This document shows, in pieces, positions 35,423 through 43,403 of a DNA stretch of 45,660 nt. Numbering within the stretch: position 1 is the first letter of the stretch; each line of letters starts with the position of its first letter. Under the pieces are notes generated by a model. The model was not told the origin of the DNA. It did no database searches and saw nothing but the letters and a program-made list of their open reading frames with translations. The position numbers and the translations under genes are program-made. The DNA is from an uncultured Lachnobacterium sp. (GTDB lineage: Bacteria > Bacillota > Clostridia > Lachnospirales > Lachnospiraceae), in contig UQRC01000022.1 in assembly GCA_900543445.1 (NCBI GenBank), positions 1 to 45,660 of the forward strand. Direction: 5' to 3'.

Positions 35423-35485
35423 TTGACGCTTAAGGAACACAAGCGTAAGATTCATATTGTAGCACTTAGATGTGGTGAGTGCTAA
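35423..35485 (+). promoter_or_regulatory. Promoter with CIRCE element (HrcA operator)
   Basis: TTGACG-N17-TAAGAT (35423-35451) places the start near 35458. Directly at the start, 35459-35485 reads GTAGCACTT-N9-GAGTGCTAA. The right half is a perfect CIRCE half-site and the left half matches 7 of 9; the 9-nt spacer is exact. CIRCE is the HrcA-binding operator of groESL and hrcA-grpE-dnaK operons, so the three genes that follow should be heat-inducible. Confidence 0.8.
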
Positions 35486-35571
35486 CGAAGATCAGATTCT
35501 GAATGATGGAAACAATGGATAGCGGTTCTGATGATGGGGGAACCGATGTCAGTAAGAAAGAGGCGACCGAT

Positions 35572-35967
35572 ATGAGAGAAAAATTTTATCAGTTTATGAT
35601 GGGAAGAAATGGAGTCGATGACCTTGCAAGAATGCACTCCTGGCTGGTGCTGATCCTTTTGATCCTTGGAATTTTTACAAGACTTGGCATTTTCAGTCTG
35701 CTTGCATTGGTGCTTTTGGTTTATATGTATTTTCGCGTTTTTTCCCGCAATACATCCAAACGTTACGAGGAAAATCAGAAATATCTGAACTTTAAGTATA
35801 ACCGTACCGTTAGCTGGAATCGTTTCAAGAAGCGTATGGCACAGAGACGTGATTATCGCTTTTATAAATGCCCGATGTGCAAGCAGGAAGTGAGAGTTCC
35901 GAAGGGACACGGCAAGATTGAAATCACCTGCCCGAAGTGCAGAGAGCAGTTTATTCGAAGATCATAA
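35572..35967 (+). CDS. Zinc-ribbon membrane protein
   Basis: A 131-aa protein from ATG 35572 (MREKFYQFMMGRNGVDDLAR), with AAAGAGG upstream; ATGs at 35503 and 35506 add residues unlike the family. It has an N-terminal amphipathic segment, two hydrophobic helices (about 22-55), a basic cytosolic stretch and a C-terminal zinc ribbon with CPMC and CPKC pairs. It is a family I know from Clostridia without a defined function. It is the first gene of the CIRCE-controlled operon, 12 nt before the DUF5685 gene. Confidence 0.8.
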   Translation: MREKFYQFMMGRNGVDDLARMHSWLVLILLILGIFTRLGIFSLLALVLLVYMYFRVFSRNTSKRYEENQKYLNFKYNRTVSWNRFKKRMAQRRDYRFYKCPMCKQEVRVPKGHGKIEITCPKCREQFIRRS

Positions 35968-35979
35968 GCCGGAGGAATT

Positions 35980-36819
35980 ATGTTTGGCTATATCAATGTA
36001 AACGGCAAAGAGTTGTCGGAAGAGAACAAAAATATATACCAGTCCTATTACTGCGGACTGTGCAGAAATCTTCGTGAGTTCTGTGGAACGAAGGGACCGG
36101 CACTGCTCAACTATGATATGACATTTCTGGTGGTGTTGCTGACAGGTCTCTATGAGCCGGACACGGACGAGAAAGAGTTCACCTGTATGCTTCATCCAAT
36201 CAAGAAGCGCAAGGCGCGTTCCAATGAGATCGAGCATTATGCGGCGCAGATGAATGTGCTGCTTGCTTATTATAATCTGGTGGACGACTGGAAAGACGAG
36301 AAGAGTTACACGAAGAAGACGATCGCATCTATGTTTGAGAAGGACTATGGGCGCGTTGCCGATCAGTATCCAAGACAGGTGAAGGCAGTTGAGGATTATA
36401 TCGCAAAACTCGCCGTCTATGAGCAGAATAAGGAGACGAATATCGATCTTGTTGCAGGACTGACTGGTGAGATGCTTGGAGAAATATTTGCATGGAAGCA
36501 GGACGAGTGGTATGATGAACTGAAAACGCTCGGCTTTTATCTGGGAAAATTCATTTATCTGATGGATGCTTATGAGGATCTGGAGAAGGATGAGAAGAAG
36601 GATTCCTATAATCCACTCCGCTATCTACAGACGGATGATGAGCAGGAATATGAGACGCTTTGCAGGCTGATGATGACGAGTATGCTCTCTGAGTGTGCGA
36701 AGTCGTTTGAACGTCTGCCGATTCTGTTACATGCAGATATCCTGCGCAATATTATTTATTCCGGTGTCTGGTCGAAGTACGAGTATATTCAGTTAAAGAA
36801 GAAAAAGAGGAAGAAATAA
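35980..36819 (+). CDS. DUF5685 family protein
   Basis: A 279-aa, largely helical cytosolic protein of DUF5685. GGAGG lies before the ATG. Conserved features are YYCGLCRNL with C25 and C28, C35, and C69 in FTCMLHP, a possible metal site. Two Asp-rich motifs stand out: D102-D103-W-K-D106, and a D/E-rich run with D196, D200, D204 and D208 before SYNPL. Their arrangement in an all-helical protein recalls Mg-binding motifs of class I isoprenoid synthases, but I see no further proof. Its stop overlaps the start of the DnaJ-domain gene (TAATG), so the two are made together. Confidence 0.82.
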   Translation: MFGYINVNGKELSEENKNIYQSYYCGLCRNLREFCGTKGPALLNYDMTFLVVLLTGLYEPDTDEKEFTCMLHPIKKRKARSNEIEHYAAQMNVLLAYYNLVDDWKDEKSYTKKTIASMFEKDYGRVADQYPRQVKAVEDYIAKLAVYEQNKETNIDLVAGLTGEMLGEIFAWKQDEWYDELKTLGFYLGKFIYLMDAYEDLEKDEKKDSYNPLRYLQTDDEQEYETLCRLMMTSMLSECAKSFERLPILLHADILRNIIYSGVWSKYEYIQLKKKKRKK

Positions 36820-37523
36820 TGACAGATCCATATCAGGTGCTGGGCGTTACGAGAGGCGCTTCGGATGAAGAAATCAAGAAAGCTTACCGAACCTTAAGCC
36901 GCAAGTATCACCCGGATGCCAATGTCAATAATCCAAATAAAGATCAGGCGGAGGAACGCTTCAAGCAGGTGCAGCAGGCCTATGACCAGATCATGAAGGA
37001 GAAGCAGCAGGGACCAAGCGGTAATTACGGAGGTTTCAGCGGTTACGGCGGACAGAGTTCGCAGGGACAGCCGGGAGGTGGCTACTCTACCGGACAGGGA
37101 CCGTTCGGAGGCTTTAGCGGAACTTATTATTACGGAAGTAACAACACTTCGCAGCGAAGAGAATTTTCGCCGAAGATGCAGGCGGCACTTAACTATATCC
37201 GAAACCAGTGTTATACGGAAGCCCTCAACGTACTTGGGGAGATTCCATTCTCCGAGAGAACCGGACGCTGGTATTATTACAGCGCTGTAGCCAATGATGG
37301 AGCAGGCAATACGGCAACTGCTTTAGAACATATCCGCCGTGCGCTCGATCTTGAACCAAGCAATATGGAGTATCGTCAGTTCCAGCAACATCTGGAGTAT
37401 GGCGGAACATGGTATACAAATATGGGAAGCGGATATGACCGTCCGTATAGCGGATACAGTAATTTCTGTATGAGTCTGCTTTGTATGCAGGCGATGTGCA
37501 CATGTTGTTGCCGACCATTTTAA
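36819..37523 (+). CDS. DnaJ-domain protein with Gly-rich linker and Cys-rich tail
   Basis: A 234-aa J-domain protein. The J domain covers residues 1-60, with the essential H31-P32-D33, so it should stimulate a DnaK-type Hsp70. A Gly/Ser/Gln/Tyr-rich linker (about 65-112) replaces the zinc-finger and client-binding domains of true DnaJ. Residues about 118-195 form TPR-like helices ([30 protein letters not shown]). The tail is cysteine-rich ([18 protein letters not shown]), with six Cys in 18 residues. It is co-translated with the DUF5685 gene, which may be its client or partner. The CIRCE operator upstream fits a co-chaperone. Confidence 0.9.
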   Translation: MTDPYQVLGVTRGASDEEIKKAYRTLSRKYHPDANVNNPNKDQAEERFKQVQQAYDQIMKEKQQGPSGNYGGFSGYGGQSSQGQPGGGYSTGQGPFGGFSGTYYYGSNNTSQRREFSPKMQAALNYIRNQCYTEALNVLGEIPFSERTGRWYYYSAVANDGAGNTATALEHIRRALDLEPSNMEYRQFQQHLEYGGTWYTNMGSGYDRPYSGYSNFCMSLLCMQAMCTCCCRPF

Positions 37524-37533
37524 ATTAAGCGTA

Positions 37534-37583
37534 AAATTCGGGTTTGCTGCGCTCAGATTTGATTAAAACCGACGATACCGGAT
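37534..37583 (+). repeat. Dispersed ~50 bp repeat, copy C
   Basis: Left block with one mismatch (C to T), a 10-nt variable centre, right block GACGATACCGGAT. It begins 11 nt after the DnaJ-domain gene stop and ends directly at the terminator of the minus-strand PH-domain gene. Same orientation as copy B. Confidence 0.85.
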
Positions 37584-37584
37584 T

Positions 37585-37620
37585 AAAAGAAGCAGGATCG
37601 ATTTATAACGATCCTGCTTC
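37585..37620 (-). terminator. Terminator between the DnaJ operon and the PH-domain gene
   Basis: Perfect 12-bp inverted repeat GAAGCAGGATCG / CGATCCTGCTTC with an 8-nt loop. The T run (TTTT) is on the minus strand, so it mainly serves the PH-domain gene. Confidence 0.85.
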
Positions 37621-37643
37621 CGTAAGTTATGTATCGGATTGTT

Positions 37644-38075
37644 TTACTCCATGTCATCCGGAATTCCGTTGTGATCCAGATCAATACTGTGAGCACCGAT
37701 ATCCATGGTGCTTAAGGTACGGCGTTTCAGGCGGGCTGCCTCGGATGCCTTTAACAGATAAGTCTTGATCTCCGTGGCATGCTTAACGTGGATCAGCTTT
37801 AACTCTGCATCTGTGACATCACCGGTGTAGCAGGTGATGGTGCCGAGTCCGACGATGCGCTCCAAGAGAGTCGTTGTGAGCTTCACATCCTGAATCTTGT
37901 ACATGTAGCAGTCATCCTCTGTCGTGCTTAAGAAGCCGCGATCCACCGTCAGAAGGCTTGGTGTAATCGTGTATTTGGTGAATGTCCACGGAAGTCCTAA
38001 GAAAAGCCAGCGCTTGCGCTCCTTGAACATTACGGTATCTTCGTTTCCCATTGTTGTATTTACATTATCCGCCAT
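37644..38075 (-). CDS. PH-domain (bPH2-like) protein with EF-hand-like C-terminus
   Basis: A 143-aa protein. Residues about 20-110 form a bacterial PH-like domain (TPSLLTVDRGFLSTTEDDCYMYKIQDVKL split as VDRGFLSTTED and YMYKIQDVKL, then ERIVGLGTI). It has no membrane helix, though related YdbS/YdbT-type proteins do. The last 12 residues, DLDHNGIPDDME, fit an EF-hand/TSP3-type calcium loop at positions 1, 3, 5, 6, 9 and 12, with the chain ending exactly on the Glu. AAAGGAG lies upstream of the ATG. Function unknown. Confidence 0.82.
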   Translation of the reverse strand: MADNVNTTMGNEDTVMFKERKRWLFLGLPWTFTKYTITPSLLTVDRGFLSTTEDDCYMYKIQDVKLTTTLLERIVGLGTITCYTGDVTDAELKLIHVKHATEIKTYLLKASEAARLKRRTLSTMDIGAHSIDLDHNGIPDDME

Positions 38076-38113
38076 ATTCCATTCTCCTTTTGTGAAAAAA
38101 CTACATCAATTAT

Positions 38114-38141
38114 ATTGTAACGAAAAAACTTTGAAATGCAA
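38114..38141 (-). promoter_or_regulatory. Promoter of the PH-domain gene
   Basis: On the minus strand, TTGCAT-N16-TACAAT, with a TATAAT 5 nt further on as an alternative -10. Confidence 0.5.
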
Positions 38142-38152
38142 TGTATTTTGTC

Positions 38153-38181
38153 TTGAAATATGAAAATTATTATTATATGAT
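38153..38181 (+). promoter_or_regulatory. Promoter of pyrBI
   Basis: TTGAAA-N17-TATGAT. The predicted leader is only about 24 nt, with no room for a PyrR attenuator or a leader peptide. Confidence 0.75.
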
Positions 38182-38211
38182 AGTAAAAATGCGTAAAAAA
38201 GGAGGAACAAA

Positions 38212-39129
38212 ATGCGCCATTTAATGAGTCCTTTGGATTTCTCCGTCGAGGAACTGGATCAGCTTCTTGATCTGGCGACCGACATTGAGAAACATCCAGA
38301 CAAATACGCCCATGCATGTGACGGTAAAAAACTTGCAACCTGTTTCTATGAGCCGAGTACAAGAACCCGCTTAAGTTTCGAGGCAGCGATGCTGAATTTA
38401 GGAGGTTCCGTTTTAGGTTTTGCCAGTGCTGATTCATCATCAGCGTCGAAGGGCGAAAGCATTTCTGATACAATTCGTGTTATTTCCTGCTATGCAGATA
38501 TATGTGCTATGCGTCATCCGAAGGAAGGTGCAGCACTCGTAGCATCACAGAAGTCCCGTATTCCGGTGATCAATGCCGGTGATGGTGGACACCAGCATCC
38601 AACTCAGACATTAACTGATTTACTTACCATTCGTTCTCTTAAGGGAAGACTGGGCAATCTTACGATCGGTCTGTGTGGAGACTTGAAATTCGGACGTACC
38701 GTTCATTCTCTGATCAACGCTTTGATCCGTTATGAGAATGTGAAGTTTGTATTGATCTCTCCGGAGGAACTTAAGATCCCGGATTACATCAGAGACGATG
38801 TGTTGAAAGCCAACAATGTAGAGTTTGAGGAAGTCGAGCGCCTTGAGGATGCGATGGGACAGCTGGATGTGCTGTACATGACAAGAGTGCAGAGAGAACG
38901 CTTTTTTAACGAAGAAGACTATGTTCGTCTGAAAGATTTCTACATCCTGACCAAAGAGAAGATGGAACTTGCCAAGGATGATATGATCGTGCTTCATCCG
39001 CTGCCTCGTGTAAATGAGATCTCGGTTGAGGTGGATGATGATCCGCGTGCGGCGTACTTTACGCAGGTACAGAACGGTGTGTATGTGCGTATGGCACTGA
39101 TCCTGACACTTTTGGGAATTACGGTATAG
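38212..39129 (+). CDS. pyrB: Aspartate carbamoyltransferase catalytic subunit
   Basis: A 305-aa enzyme that joins carbamoyl phosphate and aspartate, the first committed step of pyrimidine synthesis. The carbamoyl-phosphate site [12 protein letters not shown] is near residues 44-55; the [12 protein letters not shown] loop, [11 protein letters not shown] and HPLPR complete the active site. AGGAGG precedes the ATG. pyrI follows after 10 nt, so a regulated E. coli-like holoenzyme is expected. Confidence 0.98.
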   Translation: MRHLMSPLDFSVEELDQLLDLATDIEKHPDKYAHACDGKKLATCFYEPSTRTRLSFEAAMLNLGGSVLGFASADSSSASKGESISDTIRVISCYADICAMRHPKEGAALVASQKSRIPVINAGDGGHQHPTQTLTDLLTIRSLKGRLGNLTIGLCGDLKFGRTVHSLINALIRYENVKFVLISPEELKIPDYIRDDVLKANNVEFEEVERLEDAMGQLDVLYMTRVQRERFFNEEDYVRLKDFYILTKEKMELAKDDMIVLHPLPRVNEISVEVDDDPRAAYFTQVQNGVYVRMALILTLLGITV

Positions 39130-39139
39130 GAGGAGCGGC

Positions 39140-39583
39140 ATGTTAAATATCAGTGGAATCCATGAGGGATTTGTTTTAGACCATATTCAGGCAGGAATGA
39201 GCCTGCGTATCTACCACGATCTCAAGCTGGACAAGCTTGACTGTACCGTGGCAATCATCAAGAACGCCAAGAGTAACAAGATGGGCAAGAAGGATATCAT
39301 CAAGGTGGAGTGCCCGATCGAGGCACTGGACTTAGATATTCTCGGATTCATCGATCACAATATTACGGTCAATGTCATTCAGGGTGACAAGATCGTTGAC
39401 AAGAAGGAATTGAAATTACCGAAGCAGGTCAAGAACGTGATCAAATGCAAGAATCCGCGTTGTGTGACATCGATCGAGCAGGAACTGGATCAGATTTTCC
39501 TTCTGACGGACGAGGAGAAGGAAGTCTACCGTTGCAAATACTGCGAGGAGAAATACATTAATCCGAATCGCCGCAGAGTCTAG
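39140..39583 (+). CDS. pyrI: Aspartate carbamoyltransferase regulatory subunit
   Basis: A 147-aa subunit that binds nucleotide effectors and links catalytic trimers. The C-terminal zinc site has four cysteines, C-x5-C in CKNPRC and CxxC in CKYC. AGGAGCGG lies before the ATG. It ends the pyrBI operon at a strong terminator. Confidence 0.97.
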   Translation: MLNISGIHEGFVLDHIQAGMSLRIYHDLKLDKLDCTVAIIKNAKSNKMGKKDIIKVECPIEALDLDILGFIDHNITVNVIQGDKIVDKKELKLPKQVKNVIKCKNPRCVTSIEQELDQIFLLTDEEKEVYRCKYCEEKYINPNRRRV

Positions 39584-39593
39584 AAAATATGTA

Positions 39594-39622
39594 GGGCTGA
39601 CATGAAGATGTCAGTCCTTTTT
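39594..39622 (+). terminator. Terminator of pyrBI
   Basis: GGGCTGACAT-GAAG-ATGTCAGTCC followed by T5. Confidence 0.92.
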
Positions 39623-39643
39623 CATTCCGGATGATTGTTAAGC

Positions 39644-39682
39644 CGCGTAGAGGCAGTCTTATGAAAGACTGTCTCTAACGCG
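39644..39682 (-). terminator. Long inverted repeat after the minus-strand membrane gene
   Basis: CGCGTAGAGGCAGTCTT-ATGA-AAGACTGTCTCTAACGCG is almost fully self-complementary. It begins 3 nt past the stop of the minus-strand gene. No T run follows on either strand, so termination is plausible but not certain. Confidence 0.45.
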
Positions 39683-39684
39683 CA

Positions 39685-40089
39685 TTACAACCGCCGCTTG
39701 TTGCCTTGCCGACAAAGAATCCGTTCGAAGGCAAGGCCTGCAAGTACCCATAAGGGATAGTAGTCGAGGCGCACAAGTCCTTTGATGTTCAGAAAGCTGT
39801 CACTGTAATCCCATGGACATACGTGAAAAAAGCGTAGCACGCTGCCGCTTAGAAATTCACCGACCATGATTGCTGCGCCATATAGAAGACCACGCAGCAG
39901 AATGGGCCAGTGTCTGATTTTGTCGTAGACAGGACTGATCAGGGCGGCCATCCCATAGATCGGAAACATCCAGACGGAGGTTCTGCCGAGAAGTCTTGTA
40001 TCTCCGCGCAAGAGGGCACCGAAGGATGTGAACAGTATTTCCATGCACCAGCCTGTCAGTCCGCAGAGTACAAATTTCTTCCAGTTCAT
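39685..40089 (-). CDS. PF06541-type membrane protein (putative ABC transporter permease)
   Basis: A 134-aa membrane protein from ATG 40089 (MNWKKFVLCGLTGWCMEILFTS), with AAAGGAG about 7 nt upstream; the longer open frame to 40179 crosses the promoter. It has about four membrane helices and the WDYSDSFLNIKGLVRLDYYPLW segment (split as WDYSDSFLNIKG and RLDYYPLW), the signature of PF06541/CmpB-like proteins. The annotation 'ABC permease' for this family is weak; no ATPase is adjacent. Confidence 0.8.
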   Translation of the reverse strand: MNWKKFVLCGLTGWCMEILFTSFGALLRGDTRLLGRTSVWMFPIYGMAALISPVYDKIRHWPILLRGLLYGAAIMVGEFLSGSVLRFFHVCPWDYSDSFLNIKGLVRLDYYPLWVLAGLAFERILCRQGNKRRL

Positions 40090-40139
40090 GTCATCTCCTT
40101 TATGTATATACAGTATGTCCACGAATCCGTTAGATATAC

Positions 40140-40192
40140 TTGAAAAATTAAGCGGAGAATTATATGATACAAGGGTCACAAGGGATTATCAA
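40140..40192. promoter_or_regulatory. Overlapping divergent promoters: haem operon (+) and PF06541 gene (-)
   Basis: Plus strand: TTGAAA (40140-40145)-N17-TATGAT (40163-40168). Minus strand: TTGATA (40187-40192)-N17-TATCAT (40164-40169). The two -10 elements use the same bases, so both promoters cannot be occupied at once. The haem-side leader then contains GCATGC-TT-GCATGC and an AATGCAT/ATGCATT pair (about 40192-40230). Confidence 0.7.
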
Positions 40193-40264
40193 TGCATGCT
40201 TGCATGCGGATCGATGATGCATTCGTGAAGACTCAAAGTACAATAGTAATGAAGAGAGGATTGG

Positions 40265-40978
40265 ATGATGGCATATTTTCCAATGTTTCTGGATATAGAG
40301 GGGAAGCACTGTCTTGTTGTCGGCGGCGGCAAAGTCGCGTTGCGCAAGGTGCAGGTGCTTCTTGATTTTGGTGCGCATGTGACCGTGGTGGCGCAGCAGA
40401 TAGAAAAAGAAATAAAAGACATTGCAGAACAAACGCAAAGGAAAGAGGACGAAATATCGTCAATGGGATTTCCACGATCGCAGGAGAGAAGCGAAAGTTA
40501 TGGTCAGGTTACAATCTATGAGCGTGCATACACAGAGGAAGATTTGCAGGACAAAGTTTTTGCTGTAGCAGCAACCGATAATGCGGCGGTCAATCATGAG
40601 ATTGCGGAAGACGCAAGAAAGCGAAACATACCGGTGAATGCGGTAGACCAGCCCAAGGACTGCACCTTTATTTTTCCATCTTATATCAGAAAGAAAAACG
40701 TGGTCGGTGCTTTCTCGAGCGCGGGCAACAGTCCGGTGCTGACGCAGTATCTGAAAAAGCAGATGCAGGAGATATTGACGGATGAGCTCGGTGAGATCAA
40801 CGAATATATGGGAAGTATAAGAAGTACGGTGAAGGCATCACTTGATACGGAACGAGAGAGGAAGATTGTATATCGGAAGGTACTTCAGACACTTCTGGAA
40901 CGAAAGGAAGCGGGGGAAGATATTGATCTTTCGGAGCGTGAATGGCAAGAGATACTTGATGGTGTAAAGTCACAGTAG
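40265..40978 (+). CDS. Precorrin-2 dehydrogenase / sirohydrochlorin ferrochelatase family protein
   Basis: A 237-aa CysG-N/Met8p-type enzyme that oxidises precorrin-2 to sirohydrochlorin with NAD+, feeding sirohaem or cobalamin. The N-terminal Rossmann site is VVGGGKVALRK (about 18-28). Catalytic/sirohaem segments include AATDNAAVNHEI, VNAVDQPKDCTFIFPS and GAFSSAGNSPVLTQYLK. A stretch of about 25 charged/polar residues (about 50-78) is inserted between the first strands, where the family normally has a short loop. AGAGAGG lies before the start. It leads the haem operon; hemB is 127 nt downstream without a terminator. Confidence 0.9.
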   Translation: MMAYFPMFLDIEGKHCLVVGGGKVALRKVQVLLDFGAHVTVVAQQIEKEIKDIAEQTQRKEDEISSMGFPRSQERSESYGQVTIYERAYTEEDLQDKVFAVAATDNAAVNHEIAEDARKRNIPVNAVDQPKDCTFIFPSYIRKKNVVGAFSSAGNSPVLTQYLKKQMQEILTDELGEINEYMGSIRSTVKASLDTERERKIVYRKVLQTLLERKEAGEDIDLSEREWQEILDGVKSQ

Positions 40979-41105
40979 GGGAATGTTCTTCAATGACTGG
41001 TGACAGAAGGCTTTGATACGTGTCACGGAACAAATAGAAATGAATGCTGCTATGCTTTTATAGAAATGAAAGTGCGGCATGGAAATAGAAAGAAGGAAGT
41101 TATAA

Positions 41106-42080
41106 ATGGATCGAACAAGAAGATTAAGACAAACGGTTGCAATGCGCGACATGGTAAGAGAAAACCATGTGAGAGTGGATGAGCTGATCTATCCGCTTTT
41201 TGTTATGGAAGGGGAGAACTTAGCGGAGCCGGTCGAGTCGATGCCGGGCATCTGCCAGTATTCGCTGGATCGTATGAATGAGGAACTGGACCGTGTGAAG
41301 GAAGCGGGCATTCCTGCGATCTTAATCTTTGGCATTCCGGCACATAAGGATGAGGTCGGAAGCGGCGCTTATGATGAGCATGGAATCGTGCAGGAGGCAA
41401 TCCGAAGAATCAAGAAGGATTATCCGGATCTGATCGTGATCGCAGATGTGTGCCTGTGTGAGTACACCTCGCATGGACATTGCGGACTGATCAGGGATGG
41501 AATCATCTTAAATGATGAGACCCTTCCTCTGCTTGCAAAGTCGGCAGTCAGCTACGCAGAGGCGGGAGCAGATATCGTTGCACCGAGTGATATGATGGAC
41601 AAGCGTGTTGGCGCGATCCGTAAGGCTTTGGACGAAGCGGGCTTTACTTATACACCGATTATGGCGTATTCTGCGAAGTTTGCATCCGGTTACTATGGAC
41701 CGTTCCGCGATGCGGCGCATTCGGCACCGGGATTCGGAGATCGTAAGACGTATCAGATGGATCCGGCGAACGGGCAGGAGGCGCTTCGTGAGGTGGAAGA
41801 GGATCTTGCGGAGGGCGCAGATCTGATCATCGCAAAACCGGCGATGGCTTATATGGATATCATCCGTGCCATTCACGAGAATTACAATGTGCCGATCGTG
41901 GCTTACAATGTCAGTGGCGAATATGCGATGGTCAAGGCTGCCGCAGCGAACGGCTGGATCGATGAGAAGAAGATTGTGATGGAGAATATGATCGGCATGA
42001 AGCGTGCAGGTGCGAAGATGATCATCACCTACCATGCGCTTGATGTCGCAAGATGGATCAGGGAAGAAGAAAAGCGATAG
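41106..42080 (+). CDS. hemB: Porphobilinogen synthase (delta-aminolevulinic acid dehydratase)
   Basis: A 324-aa enzyme that condenses two aminolevulinate molecules. Both Schiff-base lysines are present: K191 ([16 protein letters not shown]) and K244 (AKPAMAYMD). The metal segment [14 protein letters not shown] (near 117-130) carries three cysteines, which suggests the zinc-dependent type. AAGGAAG precedes the ATG. hemL follows after 29 nt. Confidence 0.97.
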   Translation: MDRTRRLRQTVAMRDMVRENHVRVDELIYPLFVMEGENLAEPVESMPGICQYSLDRMNEELDRVKEAGIPAILIFGIPAHKDEVGSGAYDEHGIVQEAIRRIKKDYPDLIVIADVCLCEYTSHGHCGLIRDGIILNDETLPLLAKSAVSYAEAGADIVAPSDMMDKRVGAIRKALDEAGFTYTPIMAYSAKFASGYYGPFRDAAHSAPGFGDRKTYQMDPANGQEALREVEEDLAEGADLIIAKPAMAYMDIIRAIHENYNVPIVAYNVSGEYAMVKAAAANGWIDEKKIVMENMIGMKRAGAKMIITYHALDVARWIREEEKR

Positions 42081-42109
42081 TATAACAAGAGAGATTTCGG
42101 AGGAAGAAA

Positions 42110-43381
42110 ATGTCAGACAGCAATTCCAAGCATTTATATGATAGAGCCATAAAACGCCTGCCAGGAGGTGTCAACAGTCCGGTGCGCGCGTATCAGGCTG
42201 TGGGACGCACACCGCGTTTTATCCAGAGTGCGAAGGGCGCACACATCACGGATGTGGATGGAAATGAGATGATCGATTATGTATGTTCCTGGGGACCGGG
42301 CATTTTGGGACACGCAGACCCGCGTGTGGTAGAGCAGGTGAAAAAGGCGTGTGATGAGGGCCTAACCTATGGTGCACCGACGGAGCGTGAGGTTGAGATG
42401 GCGGAGCTTCTTGCTGAACTTGTTCCGTCGATGGAAGTGAGCCGACTGGTCAGCTCCGGAACGGAAGCTACGATGAGCGCGATCCGTGTGGCGCGCGGCT
42501 ATACAAGAAGAGACAAGATCATTAAATTCCGTGGATGTTATCACGGTCATTCGGATGGTCTTCTCGTGAAAGCGGGATCGGCCGCTTTAACAACATCGGT
42601 TCCGGACAGTGCGGGAGTCCCTGCGGATTATACGAAAAACACTTTGGTTGCGGAATATAATAATAGAGAAAGCGTCCGAGAACTTTTTGAGGCAAACCCG
42701 GATTCGATCGCTGCAATCATCGTGGAACCGGTTGCTGCGAATATGGGTGTTGTGCTCCCACAGGACGGATTCCTCGCGTTTTTGCGAGAGATTACAAGTG
42801 AGTATGGCGCATTGCTTATCTTCGATGAGGTAATTACGGGATTTCGTCTCGCTTTGGGCGGAGCGCAGCAGTATTTTCATGTGACACCGGATCTCTCCAC
42901 CTTCGGCAAGATCATCGGTGGAGGTATGCCGGTCGGCGCGTACGGCGGACGGGAAGACATCATGCGCATGGTATCACCGGATGGTCCGGTCTATCAGGCG
43001 GGAACACTTTCCGGCAATCCGATCGCCACAGCTGCGGGACTTGCAACACTGCGCATTTTGAAAGAAGATACCGGAATCTATGACCGACTTGAGGCGCGGG
43101 CAAAGGAGCTTGCCGATGCGGTACGTGAAGCTGCAGGAGAGCGCGTGAGTGTCAACCAGATTGGTTCCCTGATGAGTATTTTCTTTACGGGAGATGCTGT
43201 CACGGATTACGAGAGTGCGACGCATTCCGATACGAAGCAGTATGCGGATTATTTCGGATATCTGCTTGACCGCGGCATCTATGTGGCACCGTCCCAGTTT
43301 GAGGCGATGTTCCTTTCGGATGCACATTCGAAGGAAGACGTAGAGTGCACGATCGAAGTGATGCGGGAGTATTTTGCATAG
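42110..43381 (+). CDS. hemL: Glutamate-1-semialdehyde 2,1-aminomutase
   Basis: A 423-aa PLP enzyme that makes 5-aminolevulinate in the C5 pathway. The PLP lysine is K267 in STFGKIIGGGMPVGAYGG, FDEVITGFR precedes it, and the N-terminal PGGVNSPVRAY is the family signature. GGAGGAAG precedes the ATG. With hemA it shows that this organism uses the C5 route. Confidence 0.98.
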   Translation: MSDSNSKHLYDRAIKRLPGGVNSPVRAYQAVGRTPRFIQSAKGAHITDVDGNEMIDYVCSWGPGILGHADPRVVEQVKKACDEGLTYGAPTEREVEMAELLAELVPSMEVSRLVSSGTEATMSAIRVARGYTRRDKIIKFRGCYHGHSDGLLVKAGSAALTTSVPDSAGVPADYTKNTLVAEYNNRESVRELFEANPDSIAAIIVEPVAANMGVVLPQDGFLAFLREITSEYGALLIFDEVITGFRLALGGAQQYFHVTPDLSTFGKIIGGGMPVGAYGGREDIMRMVSPDGPVYQAGTLSGNPIATAAGLATLRILKEDTGIYDRLEARAKELADAVREAAGERVSVNQIGSLMSIFFTGDAVTDYESATHSDTKQYADYFGYLLDRGIYVAPSQFEAMFLSDAHSKEDVECTIEVMREYFA

Positions 43382-43403
43382 AAGATAAGGCAGAAGATAC
43401 AAC

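Noticed and set aside
35503..35571. Earlier starts for the zinc-ribbon membrane protein (ATG 35503/35506).
   Set aside because: The extra residues are acidic and unlike the family N-terminus; AAAGAGG fits the ATG at 35572.
38182..38211. PyrR-type attenuator or leader peptide before pyrB.
   Set aside because: The leader predicted from TTGAAA-N17-TATGAT is only about 24 nt and has no hairpin.
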